Origin: Desulfurellaceae bacterium
GTDB taxonomy: Bacteria > Desulfobacterota > Binatia > Bin18
Direction: 5' to 3'
Length of the DNA stretch: 47,598 bases
NCBI GenBank assembly: GCA_021296095.1
Contig: JAGWBB010000051.1
Coordinates: 1-47,598 of the forward strand
The position numbers and the translations under genes are program-made. The notes under the pieces are model-generated. The model had not been told where the DNA came from. It was given only the letters and a program-made list of their open reading frames with translations, and ran no database searches. Positions 7,929-17,598 of the stretch are shown here, in pieces (positions within the stretch are counted from its first letter, which is position 1; the number at the start of each line of letters is the position of its first letter).

Positions 7929-10289
7929 TCAGGTCTGCCGATGCCGGTCACGCGCGGCCAGGGCGGCCAGCAGCCGGGCCGGGGTAATCGGCAGTTCGGT
8001 AATCCAGGCGCCGGTGGCGTTGTAGATGGCATTGACGACGGCGGCAATGGTCGCCACCTTGGCCGGCTCGCCGAGGTTACGGGCGTCGGTGCTGGTCTGA
8101 CCCTGGTAGACGTTCAGCAGCACCGTGTCGATGTCCGGCATTTCGCGCGCCCCGGCCAGCTTGTAGAACAAGAAGTCGGGGTTCAACATCCGGCCTTCCA
8201 GCTCGTCCATGACCCGCTCCTCAAACACACCGAAGCTCAGGGCGTTGATGACACCACCCTGCAGCTGACTCTCGGCCAGCAGCGGGTTGAACACCCGGCC
8301 GCAGTCCTGAACGGCGACGATCCTGTCAACCGTCAGCTGTCCCAGGCGCTCGTCAACCGTCACCTCGGCGAACTGCACGCCGGCCATCAGATCGTGACCC
8401 ATGGACAGGCGCGAAAAGGCCACGGCCGGTCCGTCGTAATCGTCGGGCCGCTCGCCCAGGGCGGCGGTCTTGCCACCGGGCAGCAGGGCGCAGGCCTGCT
8501 GCCAGTCCAGACGCTCGCCCGAGGCGGCCACAATCGTTCCGCCCGGCTCAAGACGCACGGTCTCGAGGCCGACCCCAAGGTGGCGCGCCGCGCCGCGCAG
8601 CAGGGTGTGTTTAACCCGATAGGCGGCCTGGCGGGCGGCCGGGGTGACGGTCGAGGTGAGCTTGCTGCCGCCGGGAGCCGGAGAGTAGGGGTAGTCGGCA
8701 TCGGCCAGACGCACCTCGATGTGCCGGGCTTCCAGCCCCAGCTCTTCGGCAATGGCCTGGGCAATAACCGTTCGTGAGCCCCCGCCCGGCGCCGAGGTGC
8801 TGGTAAAGGCGACCACGCTGCCGTCTTTGTTGAGCTGGACCTCGACCTGGGCGCCGGGATTGTACACGCTGTACCAGACGCTGTTGGCCACCCCAATGCC
8901 GCGCTTGAGCGGTCCCCGACTCGCCCCCGGCATCGGGTCGCGGCGGGTGTTCCAGCCAATGCGCTGGGCTCCGATGCGCAGCTCCTCGGCTCGCCAGGGC
9001 GTGCGCTGACAGCTGTTGAGAAGCCGGAACTCGACCGGGTCGTGGCCCAGGCGCTCGCACAACATATCGATCGCCACCTCCAGGGCAAACGCGCCCTGGG
9101 GATGACCCGGCGCCCGGAAGGCGCAGGCCGGACCGGTGTTCATCAGCACGTCATAATCCGCAGCCGCCACATTGGCGCAGTCGTACACGCTGAAAAACGG
9201 CCCGGCCGCACCCGCGCCGAAGCCCGCACCGGCCGAGCCGTGGTTGACCAGTTCGACTGCGGCCAGGGTGCCGTCCCGCATGCCGGCCACCCGGACCTGC
9301 ATCCGGTTCTGGGGACGGTTGCCGCCGACGAGGTGTTCGTCCTGGCGGGACAGGACGATCTTGACCGGCCGCCCAGCCTGCTTAGCCAGCTGGGCGGCCA
9401 TGACCGAGTACGGCAGAGCCGAGGCTTTGGTGCCGAAATGTCCGCCGATGAAGTCGTTGCGAACTCGCACCTGCGTGTGAGACAGACCAAAATAGTCGGC
9501 CAGCTCGGCCCGGGCACGGGTGACCGACTTGGCCCCGCAGTGGACGACGAGACGGTCGGCAGCCTCCCAGTAGGCCACCGCAGCGTGGGTCTCCAGACAG
9601 CTGTGGGTCTGCACCGGGGTACGAAACTCCTGCTCGACAACGGCATCCGAGATCTGGACCGCGTGGGGCACGTCGCCGCGATTTTTGCCGAACAGCGAAC
9701 CTGCGGCCGGTCCGACGACGTTACCCTGCTGGGCCGGTCCCTGGGCTGCCCAGGCCAGGCCGACCGGCCGGACCCCGGTCCGGGCTTTGACCTGCTCACC
9801 TGCGGTCGGCCCGCCCGGCATCACCAGCGGGGCGTCGGCCCGCATGGCCTGGTCCAGGCTGACCACAAACGGGCGAGGCTTGAACCGAATCCGCACCGCC
9901 CGCGCCGCGTCATGGGCCTGGTCCTGACTGTCTGCGGCCAGGGCGGCGATTTCGTGTCCCTGATAGCGTACCCGGCTGCGCTCCAGCACGTAGACCGCCC
10001 GCACCCCGGGCATTTTTTCCGCAGCCGTCGTGTCCACCGCCTCGACCTCGGCCGCAGCGTGCGGCGAGCGGATAATCACCCCGTACAGCATGCCGGGCAG
10101 ATGGAGATCGCGGGTGTAGCTCGCCCGGCCGGTGACTTTCTCCCGGGCGTCAACCCGGGGGACGGACTGGCCCACGACTCGCAGTCGGGTGTCGGCGTCC
10201 CAGGGCGGGGGTTCGTCCTCGGGGATGGAACGGGTCACCGTGGTGAAATGACCCTGGTAGCCGATTTTTAACGCAACGCTGCGGGCCAT
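7929..10289 (-). CDS. paoC: Molybdopterin-binding large subunit of PaoABC-like aldehyde oxidoreductase
   Basis: This is the catalytic subunit of a xanthine dehydrogenase/aldehyde oxidase-family enzyme, oxidising aldehydes to acids with water. Of its 786 residues, the N-terminal hammerhead domain spans about 35-140 (REKVTGRASYTRDLHLPGML). Molybdenum cofactor contacts include GGHFGTKASAL, CAFRAPGHPQGAFALE and GGGSRTVIAQAIAEELG. The expected base-catalyst glutamate is present at 741 in NLGEPAKVATIAA. It is slightly longer than E. coli PaoC (about 730), with an extra segment between about 155 and 215. The partner Fe-S subunit has a Tat signal, so the complex is probably folded in the cytoplasm and exported as a unit. 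Only three bases separate it from paoA. Substrate cannot be read from sequence. Confidence 0.88.
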   Translation of the reverse strand: MARSVALKIGYQGHFTTVTRSIPEDEPPPWDADTRLRVVGQSVPRVDAREKVTGRASYTRDLHLPGMLYGVIIRSPHAAAEVEAVDTTAAEKMPGVRAVYVLERSRVRYQGHEIAALAADSQDQAHDAARAVRIRFKPRPFVVSLDQAMRADAPLVMPGGPTAGEQVKARTGVRPVGLAWAAQGPAQQGNVVGPAAGSLFGKNRGDVPHAVQISDAVVEQEFRTPVQTHSCLETHAAVAYWEAADRLVVHCGAKSVTRARAELADYFGLSHTQVRVRNDFIGGHFGTKASALPYSVMAAQLAKQAGRPVKIVLSRQDEHLVGGNRPQNRMQVRVAGMRDGTLAAVELVNHGSAGAGFGAGAAGPFFSVYDCANVAAADYDVLMNTGPACAFRAPGHPQGAFALEVAIDMLCERLGHDPVEFRLLNSCQRTPWRAEELRIGAQRIGWNTRRDPMPGASRGPLKRGIGVANSVWYSVYNPGAQVEVQLNKDGSVVAFTSTSAPGGGSRTVIAQAIAEELGLEARHIEVRLADADYPYSPAPGGSKLTSTVTPAARQAAYRVKHTLLRGAARHLGVGLETVRLEPGGTIVAASGERLDWQQACALLPGGKTAALGERPDDYDGPAVAFSRLSMGHDLMAGVQFAEVTVDERLGQLTVDRIVAVQDCGRVFNPLLAESQLQGGVINALSFGVFEERVMDELEGRMLNPDFLFYKLAGAREMPDIDTVLLNVYQGQTSTDARNLGEPAKVATIAAVVNAIYNATGAWITELPITPARLLAALAARDRHRQT

Positions 10290-10292
10290 GGT

Positions 10293-10937
10293 CTAGCCCT
10301 CGTCGTCCTGTCCCGAGGCGGCCAGGACTGCGGCAAAGACGTGCGGATAGGTGCCGCAGCGACAGATATTGCCGCTGATCGCGGTCTTGATGTCGGCTCG
10401 GCTGGGGCTGGGATTGCGGGCCAGCAGCGCCTTGCAGCTCATCAGCATCCCCGGCGTACAATAGCCGCACTGGAGGGCGTCATGGGCGATAAAGGCGTCT
10501 TGCAGCGGGTCGAGTTGGTCGCCCTGGGCCAGGCCCTCAACGGTCTGAATGTGTTTGCCCTGGGCGGCAACGGCCAGCAGCATGCACGACACGACTGGCT
10601 CGTTGTCGAGCAGCACGGTACAGCCGCCGCACGCGCCCCGGTCGCAGATCACCTTTGTTCCATTCAGCCCCAGCTGATCCCGCAGCGCGTCGGCCAGGGT
10701 CACCCGCGGCTCACACCGCGCCGCATACAACTGACCGTTGACCTGAAAGCGGACCGGAACCGGGTCGGGGCCCAGGGTGACCGCCTCGTCGGGCCGGGTC
10801 TGCTCGGCCTCAAGGGCCGGCAGGCCGAGCTGGCTCGCGGCCAGGCCTGCGGCGCCGGCGCTCTTCAGAAACGAGCGGCGGCTGACACCCGAGCGGGGCG
10901 GGGGAGTCTTGCCGGACGCTTTGTCTCTCGTACTCAT
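10293..10937 (-). CDS. paoA: [2Fe-2S] subunit of PaoABC-like aldehyde oxidoreductase, Tat-exported
   Basis: This is the small electron-transfer subunit, 214 residues. A twin-arginine signal SRRSFLK sits at 19-25, followed by a hydrophobic stretch. It indicates periplasmic location, as in E. coli PaoA/YagT. A ferredoxin-like domain follows with Cys98, 103, 106 and 118 (CDRGACGGC). The helical domain binds the second cluster with Cys157, 160, 192 and 194 (CGYC, CRC). All eight ligands are present. ATG at 10937 is preferred because AGAGG lies five bases upstream; a TTG at 10955 is also in frame. It is the first oxidoreductase gene after the acyl-CoA ligase, 38 bases downstream. Confidence 0.92.
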   Translation of the reverse strand: MSTRDKASGKTPPPRSGVSRRSFLKSAGAAGLAASQLGLPALEAEQTRPDEAVTLGPDPVPVRFQVNGQLYAARCEPRVTLADALRDQLGLNGTKVICDRGACGGCTVLLDNEPVVSCMLLAVAAQGKHIQTVEGLAQGDQLDPLQDAFIAHDALQCGYCTPGMLMSCKALLARNPSPSRADIKTAISGNICRCGTYPHVFAAVLAASGQDDEG

Positions 10938-10975
10938 GGTTTCCTCTGTCCACAAGGGGCGCGCTGGCGCCTCGC

Positions 10976-12532
10976 TCAGTCTTGACCGCCCAGGTCTTTG
11001 AGCTTGGCCCGCTCGACCTTGCCCATGGCGTTGCGGGGAATCTCGTCCAGAAAACAGTAGCGTCGCGGCCGCTTGTAGGGCGCCAGGTCTTGCTCAACTC
11101 GGGTTCTGAGCCGGGCCTCCAGGGCGGTCGGGTCGTGTCCCTGGCGCGGCACGATAAAGGCGGCGATGATCTCGCCGAGGTCCGGGTCGGGCAGGCCGGC
11201 GACCGCGCATTCGTGCACCCCGGCTTCCGGCTCCAGCACCGCCTCGACCTCTCCGGGGGTGACATTGGTGCCGCCGACGATGATCAGCTCCTTCATCCGG
11301 CCCAGAATCGACACATAGCCGTCTCGGGACACCGCGCCGAGGTCGCCGGTCCGAAACCAGTCGCCCGCAAAGGCGGCAGCGGTCGCCTCGGGGTCCTGCC
11401 AGTAGCCGCCAAACACATTCGGGCCCCGGACCCACAGTTCGCCGGTCTGATCGTTGTCGAGCGCGCGGCGCGTTTCCGGGTCAAACACCCCAACCTCCAC
11501 CCCCGGCAGCGGCAGCCCGACGCTGCCCGCTTTTTGCTGTCCGTGGAGCGGGTTGGAGGTATTGATGGCCGTCTCGGTCAGGCCGTAGCGCTCAACCGGG
11601 GCAGAGCCGAAGCGGGCCTCAAAGCGGCGGAAGGTTTCGACCGACAGGGGGGCCGAACCGCAGGTGAACAGCCGCATGGAGGCCAGCGACACCTCGTCCT
11701 CGACATCCAGCATGCGGTGATACATGGTCGGTACGCCCATGAACACGCTGATGCGCTGGCTGTCCAGCGCCCGCACGACCACGGCCGGCTCAAAACGCTC
11801 CAGCAGGACGGCGCTACAGCCGGTGTACAGGCTGCCGTACAGGCCGAGCCCCAACCCGTGCAGATGGTGGGGCGGGAGGGCGTGCAGCAGGCGGTCGTCT
11901 TCCCCCATCTCCCAGGTGTCTACCAGGAGGGCTTGGAGATTGGCCTGGAGATTCCGGTGGGTCAGGCCCACCCCTTTTGGCGTGCCGGTGGTCCCGCTGG
12001 TGAACAGCAGGAGCGCCAGCTCCTGCTCGTCCCGCTCGATGGGCTCCGGGCCGGCCTGGACCGTAGCCAGGATATCGGACATCAGGCTCGTTCCCTGGGG
12101 CTGGTCGGCAGCGCTGCCGCTCACCCACCACGGTCCGGCGACCGCAGCCGTCATGCCTGGCGCTCGGCGCAGCGTTTGCGGCGTGGTGATGGCCAGCTTG
12201 ACCTCGGCCCGGCGTAAGACAGCCTCAGTCTCACGCGGCGCCAGAGCAGGATTCAGCGGCACCACCCCGGCCCCAAGGCCCAGGATGGCCAGGTGGGCTG
12301 TGACCAGGCCGTCCGCCTTGCCCAGCGACAGCGCCACCCGGTCGCCGGCCTCAACCCCCGCCGCCCGCAGAGCGGCCATCCAGCGCGAGGCGTCCTCCAA
12401 CAGCTCGCCGCGCGTTTGCCGTCGGCTCACCTGTCCGTTTGGCTCCAGCCGCTCAAAGACCGGTCGGCTGTCATCGCGGCTGAGACGCCGCCAGAAAACC
12501 TGTGCCAGAGTCATGCTCCGAGTGTCTACCAC
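10976..12532 (-). CDS. AMP-forming acyl-CoA synthetase (ANL superfamily)
   Basis: This enzyme activates a carboxylic acid to its CoA thioester through an acyl-adenylate. The P-loop-like A3 motif LLFTSGTTGTPKGVGLTHRN lies near residue 180, the A5 motif YGLTE near 320, and the A7 hinge GDWFRTGDLG with GRMKELIIVGGTNV after it. The C-terminal catalytic lysine is in the IPRNAMGKVERAKL segment. Length (518) is usual for the family. GTG at 12532 or ATG at 12514 may be the start; neither has a clearly better ribosome binding site. Placement just ahead of the aldehyde oxidoreductase genes suggests it takes the acid they make. The acyl substrate is not predictable here; malonate- and medium-chain-type ligases look alike at this level. 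Confidence 0.85.
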   Translation of the reverse strand: MVDTRSMTLAQVFWRRLSRDDSRPVFERLEPNGQVSRRQTRGELLEDASRWMAALRAAGVEAGDRVALSLGKADGLVTAHLAILGLGAGVVPLNPALAPRETEAVLRRAEVKLAITTPQTLRRAPGMTAAVAGPWWVSGSAADQPQGTSLMSDILATVQAGPEPIERDEQELALLLFTSGTTGTPKGVGLTHRNLQANLQALLVDTWEMGEDDRLLHALPPHHLHGLGLGLYGSLYTGCSAVLLERFEPAVVVRALDSQRISVFMGVPTMYHRMLDVEDEVSLASMRLFTCGSAPLSVETFRRFEARFGSAPVERYGLTETAINTSNPLHGQQKAGSVGLPLPGVEVGVFDPETRRALDNDQTGELWVRGPNVFGGYWQDPEATAAAFAGDWFRTGDLGAVSRDGYVSILGRMKELIIVGGTNVTPGEVEAVLEPEAGVHECAVAGLPDPDLGEIIAAFIVPRQGHDPTALEARLRTRVEQDLAPYKRPRRYCFLDEIPRNAMGKVERAKLKDLGGQD

Positions 12533-12822
12533 ACCCCCCCAGCCAGGAAAAGGCGCGGGCGCAGGCCGGGCCAGATTGCCGGGAATAACCAGTCATATAG
12601 GTCGAAACGGCGGCGGACAGAGAAGTCAGGACAGCCAGAAGACCAGCACTAGGCAATTCGATCCGAAACTGCTCTAGCATCGCTATCGGATTTTGTTTAC
12701 CGTCCAAGACAACAGGGTTGAGATTCTCCACATCCGGCATGGGGCACGGAAGCCCCGCTGAATGATTCCCTCAATGCCTCCCGCCGTGCGTCGTCGATCT
12801 TTTCCCCGAGTCTGCGGATTAA

Positions 12823-13986
12823 TCAGTCGCCCAGCTTATACACCTGGGCCACATTCTCGCCGATAATCTGCCGGCGAGCCGTATCGGACAGTGGTGTGAC
12901 GAGGCGTTGCAGGGCGGGCACATAATCATCGCTGTGATCTGGATGCGGAAAATCCGAGGCCCAGAAGAAGCGGTCGGCGCCGACAAATTCGATGATTTGC
13001 GACAGGGCTTTTTCGTCGGGGTCGGCCGAGATCCAGCACTGGCGGCGGAAGTAGGTGCTGGGCGATTCCTTCATTTGGGTCGAGCGTGACAGGGGACCCT
13101 CAAACACCGCGTCCATCCGGTCGAGCAGATAGCCGATCCAGCCGGCCTGCGATTCCAGGATCACGGCCTTGACGTGTGGGAAGCGCTCGAACACGCCGTA
13201 GTGGAACAGGGAGACCAGACACTGCTGCATACCCTGAGCGACCAGCACGTCAAAGTACCAGTTGAAATCCACCGGTTCACCCATTCGCAGATCGTCAAAG
13301 CGGGTATGCACCGTATGGCTCAACGGCTCAAACGTGGGGTGGATGGCCAGCGGCACATCGAGTTCCTGGGCGGTCGCCCACAGCGGATCGAAATCGGGGT
13401 GACCCGGCGCTTTTTTGTCCCACGAGAAGGGTGCGATAAAGCCGCCCTTGGCCCCGGATTGGACCGCCCGCTCCAACTCGCGGGCCGCTTCCTGGGGGTT
13501 GCTGGCCGGCACATGAGCAATCGGGACAAGACGGCCGCCCGACTCGGAACAGAAATCGACAATCCAGCGGTTATAGGCTCGGCAGTAGGCGGCTGAGATC
13601 TCGGGGTCCTGGACCTCGGCCTCCCACAGCAGGCCGATCGTGGGGTACAGGATGGCTTTGGACAGTTTTTCCCGGTTGAGTCGCTCAACGCGTTCCTTGG
13701 CGTTCATGGAGCCGTACGGCGCGCCCCTGAGATAGGTGCGCTCGGGGCTGGGCACAATGTCTTCGGCGCCCATTGCGCCCATCATGCCCGGCATGCCGGC
13801 ACGCACCAGCCTGGACGCCTGCCCGTCAAACTCCAGGTATTCCAGCCCCTCGTCGTTGGTCCGAATCCGAATCGCCCGCTCCCGGTATTGGGGGTCCAGA
13901 TAGGTTTCCCATAAATCGGGCGGCTCCAGGATATGCCCGTCACAATCAATGGCCCCGTCAACATTAGCCAGATTTTCTGTCGTCAT
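12823..13986 (-). CDS. Metal-dependent amidohydrolase (Amidohydro_2, ACMSD-like)
   Basis: This is a TIM-barrel hydrolase or decarboxylase of the amidohydrolase-2 family, 387 residues. Metal-site candidates are DCDGH near residue 14-18, the histidine in PLAIHPTFEP, and the aspartate in FFWASDFPHPDH near the C-terminus. The ATG at 13986 has AGGAGGAC upstream, counted on the minus strand (TCCTCC at 13992-13997). The family includes aminocarboxymuconate-semialdehyde decarboxylase and many catabolic hydrolases, and the substrate is unknown. A second, divergent paralogue is at 43678-44805. The roughly 290-base gap towards the acyl-CoA ligase holds only a short GGGGC/GCCCC hairpin at 12741-12756. 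Confidence 0.85.
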   Translation of the reverse strand: MTTENLANVDGAIDCDGHILEPPDLWETYLDPQYRERAIRIRTNDEGLEYLEFDGQASRLVRAGMPGMMGAMGAEDIVPSPERTYLRGAPYGSMNAKERVERLNREKLSKAILYPTIGLLWEAEVQDPEISAAYCRAYNRWIVDFCSESGGRLVPIAHVPASNPQEAARELERAVQSGAKGGFIAPFSWDKKAPGHPDFDPLWATAQELDVPLAIHPTFEPLSHTVHTRFDDLRMGEPVDFNWYFDVLVAQGMQQCLVSLFHYGVFERFPHVKAVILESQAGWIGYLLDRMDAVFEGPLSRSTQMKESPSTYFRRQCWISADPDEKALSQIIEFVGADRFFWASDFPHPDHSDDYVPALQRLVTPLSDTARRQIIGENVAQVYKLGD

Positions 13987-14086
13987 GGGTAGTCCTCCTT
14001 GTTTACGTTCCTGTTCGTCTTAGCCGAAATGCCCGGTCGGGACCAGAGCTGTCTCTCCGCAGCGGGCCAGGCGGCACCATGTGGGA

Positions 14087-14114
14087 TTGACACCCACAAG
14101 CGGTGTCGGCTAAT
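14087..14114 (+). promoter_or_regulatory. Sigma70-type promoter for tRNA-Leu (and perhaps valS)
   Basis: A consensus -35 TTGACA (14087-14092) is followed after 16 bases by GCTAAT (14109-14114). Transcription would begin about ten bases before the tRNA. Read by eye. Confidence 0.5.
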
Positions 14115-14129
14115 ACATTCTGCTACCGG

Positions 14130-14218
<89 letters not shown>

Positions 14219-14308
14219 TCGAGACAGGCCCTTTTTTTGTGTACACTGGGGGGCCTTGCCCCTGGTCAGAGCTGGAACACCTGACCCGCTTCCCCGAGGA
14301 GGCTCAGC

Positions 14309-17300
14309 ATGCCACAAGCACTTGCGCCCCAATACGATCCGTCCGGCCTTGAGCAGCACATATCCCGGCAGTGGGCTGAGGCTAAAGCCTTTGCCGCCAT
14401 CCCCGACGACAACCCACACCGCTATGTCATCATGATGCCGCTGCCGAATGTGACCGGCGCGCTGCACATGGGCCATGCCATGGATAATGTCATGCAGGAC
14501 ATGCTGACCCGCTGGCACCGTATGCTGGCCGACAACACGCTGTGGATGGCCGGGACCGATCACGCCGGGATCGCCACCCAGGCGGTGGTTGAGAAGCGAT
14601 TGCTGGAGTTGGAGGGAAAAACCCGCCACGATATCGGTCGGGATGCTCTGGTGGAAAGAATCTGGGACTGGAAAGAGCAGTACCAGGCCCGCATCGTCAG
14701 CCAGCAGCAGGCCATGGGCTGTTCGTGCGACTGGGACCGGCAGCGGTTTACCATGGACCCGGTGTGCGCCCGGGCCGTGTCCTGGACCTTTTTTCGGCTG
14801 TTTGAGGACGGCCTGATTTTCCGTGGCACACGGCTGGTCAACTGGGACTGTCATCTGCAGACTGCGGTGGCGGATGATGAAATCGTGTATGAGACCGTCC
14901 AGGGTCACTTCTGGCATCTGCGCTATCCCATTATTGATCCCCAGCCGGGTGAGCCCGACCATGTGGTGGTGGCCACCACCCGACCCGAAACCATGCTGGG
15001 CGATACTGCGGTGGCGTGTCACCCCGACCCGCGCGGTGCGCTCGAAGATCTCATCGCCAAAACCCAGGCCCGTTTGGCTGCGGCCGGCCAGAAAGAACGG
15101 GCCGAGATCGAGGCCGAGCTGGCCCGGCTGACCCAACGCCGCCAGACCCATCTGCCGCTGTTGGAGCGGCTGACCGCCATGGCCAGGGCGGGCCGCATGG
15201 TCCGGCTGCCGCTCCTCGACCGTCCCATTCCCCTGCTGTGCGATGAGTGGGCAAAACCCGAGTTGGGCAGTGGCTGCGTCAAAATTACCCCAGCCCACGA
15301 CCCCAACGACTACGAGGTGTGGACGCGTCACAGCGAGGCGATTGGTCTGATCAATATCCTGGACACCGACGGCTCGTTGAATGCCAACGCTGGTCCCTAC
15401 CAGGGGCTGGACCGCTTTGCCGCCCGCGACAGGATCGTTGCCGATCTTGAGTCTCAGGGCTTGCTGGAGCAGGTCGAAGACCGCGAAACCGAGGTCGGCC
15501 ATTCCGACCGTTCCAAGACCCCGATTGAGCCGTATCTGTCCGAGCAGTGGTTCGTCCGCATGGGCGACGTTGCGGGCGGGGTGGTGTGTGGACGCGGAAC
15601 GGACAAGGAATTCACCACCCCGGGGCTGGCCCAGGCCGCGATTGATGCCGCCCAGGAGACCTGGCGTTCGCCGTCCGGACGGCAGGTCTCGTTTCATCCC
15701 GACGTACGCTACTGCAATACCTATCTCACCTGGCTGGCCGAGAAACGCGACTGGTGCATCAGCCGCCAGCTGTGGTGGGGACACCGCATTCCGATCTGGG
15801 CGATCCGCCTGAGCGGCCGGGCGGTGGCCGACAAGCTGGCCTGGCTCGAACCCCATCTTGACCGACCGGACCTGGTGGCTCGCCTGCTGTACGCCGACGG
15901 CTCAAGCCAGCTGCTGCGGCCGGGCAGCGACCGGCGCCCGGCCGAGGACGAGGATGCCCAAGATGCCCAAGATGCTGAGGTCCAACTGCTGGTCTGTCTG
16001 CGTGAGCCGGCCGCACAGGAACCGCTGGCTCGGGAACTTGAGGCGGTCGGCTTCGAGCGCGATCCCGATGTGCTCGACACCTGGTTTTCGAGCGGGCTGT
16101 GGCCTCACAGCACGCTGGGCTGGCCCGACCCCGACACCGCTGCGGTCGAGCCCGGTCAGACGCCCCTGGGGCAGCACGGCGGCGCGGACTGTCTGTCGTT
16201 CTACTATCCCGGCAGCTGCCTGGTGACCGGGCGCGATATCATCACCCTGTGGGTCGCCCGGATGGTCATCCTGGGGCTGTATAACTTGGGGGATGTTCCG
16301 TTTACCGATGTCTTTATCCACGCCACGATCCTCGACGGCAAGGGCGAGCGGATGAGCAAGTCCAAGGGCAACGGCATCGATCCGGTCGATATCATCGAGC
16401 GCTATGGCTGTGACGCCATGCGTTACGTGCTGTGTGAGATGCAGACCGGCTCGCAGGACATTCGGCTGCCGGTCCAGGCCCTGTCGCCGTATACCAATAC
16501 GCTGGTCGATCTGGCCACGGCCAAGCACGGCCGCACGATTTTCACCTATGTGTGTCCCGAGACCGGCAAAGAGTTTGACGTGCTGGGCACGATGCCGGAT
16601 ATCCCGGCGGCAAAACTGGTCAGCGAGCGGTTTGAGGTCGGCCGCAACTTCTGTAACAAGCTGTGGAATGCGACCCGGTTTGCCCTGCTCAACCTGGAGG
16701 GAGCGAGCTTCCGGCCGCTGCGTATCTCAGGCCTGGCGCTTGAGGATCGCTGGATCCTGTCGCGGCTGTCGCGGGCCACGGCCGAGGTCCGGGCCCAGCT
16801 CGAAGCCTATAATCCGGCGGCGGCGATTGCGGCCGTCCGCGAGTTTTTCTGGTCCGAGCTGTGCGACTGGTATGTGGAGATGATCAAACCCCGCCTGCGC
16901 GAGGCTGGGCAGGCCGATCCGGCCCGCCAGGTGCTGGCCTTTGCCATTGATCAGGTCCTGCGTCTGCTGCACCCGTTTATTCCGTTTTTGACCGAGTTTC
17001 TGTGGCAGCGGCTCAACGAACAGACGCCGCAGCGCGGGATTGACCAGGCCCTGCCGAGCCCGCAGCTGCTGACTACGGCGGCCTGGCCCCGCGCCCAGGC
17101 CGACTGGCAGGACACCCAACTCGAACACGAGCTTGACTTCTTGCGCGAGACGATCCGGGCAATCCGCGATATTCGCAGCCAGTACACGGTCGCGCCCAGG
17201 CACACCCTGGTGGTCCGCATCAAGGTCGAGGCTGCGGATGCAGCGGCCGCCCGCATGCTCCAGACCGGGACGGCCCACCTGCGTTCCCTGGCCGGGGTCG

Positions 17301-17593
17301 AGTCCCTGCAGATTGGCCCGGATGTGGAGCGAACGACCGATGCGGCAACCGCAGTGGTGGGTGAGGTTGAGGTCTATGTTCTGGGGGTGGTTGATGTGGA
17401 GAAAGAACGCGTCCGGCTGGCCGGCCAGATCAAAAAACTGACCGGCAGCCTGGAGGGCACGCGCAAGAAACTGGCCAATGAGAAGTTTGTATCCCGGGCC
17501 AAGCCCGAGGTCGTGGCCAAAGAACGGGGCCGGCTGGCGGATATGGAGTCGCAGCTGGCGACCCTGCACGCCAACCTGAGCGCCCTGGGGTGA
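14309..17593 (+). CDS. valS: Valyl-tRNA synthetase
   Basis: This class I aminoacyl-tRNA synthetase charges tRNA-Val. The HIGH box is HMGH at 53-56 within PLPNVTGALHMGHAMDN, and the KMSKS box is RMSKS near residues 681-685. An anticodon-binding domain and a C-terminal coiled-coil arm (about 1020-1094) follow. At 1094 residues it is well above the usual 880-960. One extra stretch is a charged helical insert in the editing domain (about 245-290). Another is a roughly 90-residue segment between WGHRIPIW and DVLDTWFSS, which contains the acidic tandem DAQDAQDAE. GAGGAGG lies seven bases before the ATG. The large inserts recall synthetases from planctomycetes and some uncultured phyla. Confidence 0.96.
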   Translation: MPQALAPQYDPSGLEQHISRQWAEAKAFAAIPDDNPHRYVIMMPLPNVTGALHMGHAMDNVMQDMLTRWHRMLADNTLWMAGTDHAGIATQAVVEKRLLELEGKTRHDIGRDALVERIWDWKEQYQARIVSQQQAMGCSCDWDRQRFTMDPVCARAVSWTFFRLFEDGLIFRGTRLVNWDCHLQTAVADDEIVYETVQGHFWHLRYPIIDPQPGEPDHVVVATTRPETMLGDTAVACHPDPRGALEDLIAKTQARLAAAGQKERAEIEAELARLTQRRQTHLPLLERLTAMARAGRMVRLPLLDRPIPLLCDEWAKPELGSGCVKITPAHDPNDYEVWTRHSEAIGLINILDTDGSLNANAGPYQGLDRFAARDRIVADLESQGLLEQVEDRETEVGHSDRSKTPIEPYLSEQWFVRMGDVAGGVVCGRGTDKEFTTPGLAQAAIDAAQETWRSPSGRQVSFHPDVRYCNTYLTWLAEKRDWCISRQLWWGHRIPIWAIRLSGRAVADKLAWLEPHLDRPDLVARLLYADGSSQLLRPGSDRRPAEDEDAQDAQDAEVQLLVCLREPAAQEPLARELEAVGFERDPDVLDTWFSSGLWPHSTLGWPDPDTAAVEPGQTPLGQHGGADCLSFYYPGSCLVTGRDIITLWVARMVILGLYNLGDVPFTDVFIHATILDGKGERMSKSKGNGIDPVDIIERYGCDAMRYVLCEMQTGSQDIRLPVQALSPYTNTLVDLATAKHGRTIFTYVCPETGKEFDVLGTMPDIPAAKLVSERFEVGRNFCNKLWNATRFALLNLEGASFRPLRISGLALEDRWILSRLSRATAEVRAQLEAYNPAAAIAAVREFFWSELCDWYVEMIKPRLREAGQADPARQVLAFAIDQVLRLLHPFIPFLTEFLWQRLNEQTPQRGIDQALPSPQLLTTAAWPRAQADWQDTQLEHELDFLRETIRAIRDIRSQYTVAPRHTLVVRIKVEAADAAAARMLQTGTAHLRSLAGVESLQIGPDVERTTDAATAVVGEVEVYVLGVVDVEKERVRLAGQIKKLTGSLEGTRKKLANEKFVSRAKPEVVAKERGRLADMESQLATLHANLSALG

Positions 17594-17598
17594 AATCC

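Noticed and set aside
7206-8777. 523-codon plus-strand frame opposite the paoB/paoC genes
   Set aside because: Low-complexity Gly/Gln/His composition and complete overlap with two well-conserved genes mark it as a shadow.
12471-12740. 89-codon minus-strand frame overlapping the acyl-CoA ligase start
   Set aside because: A hydrophobic stretch is present, but there is no ribosome binding site and half of it overlaps the ligase gene in another frame.
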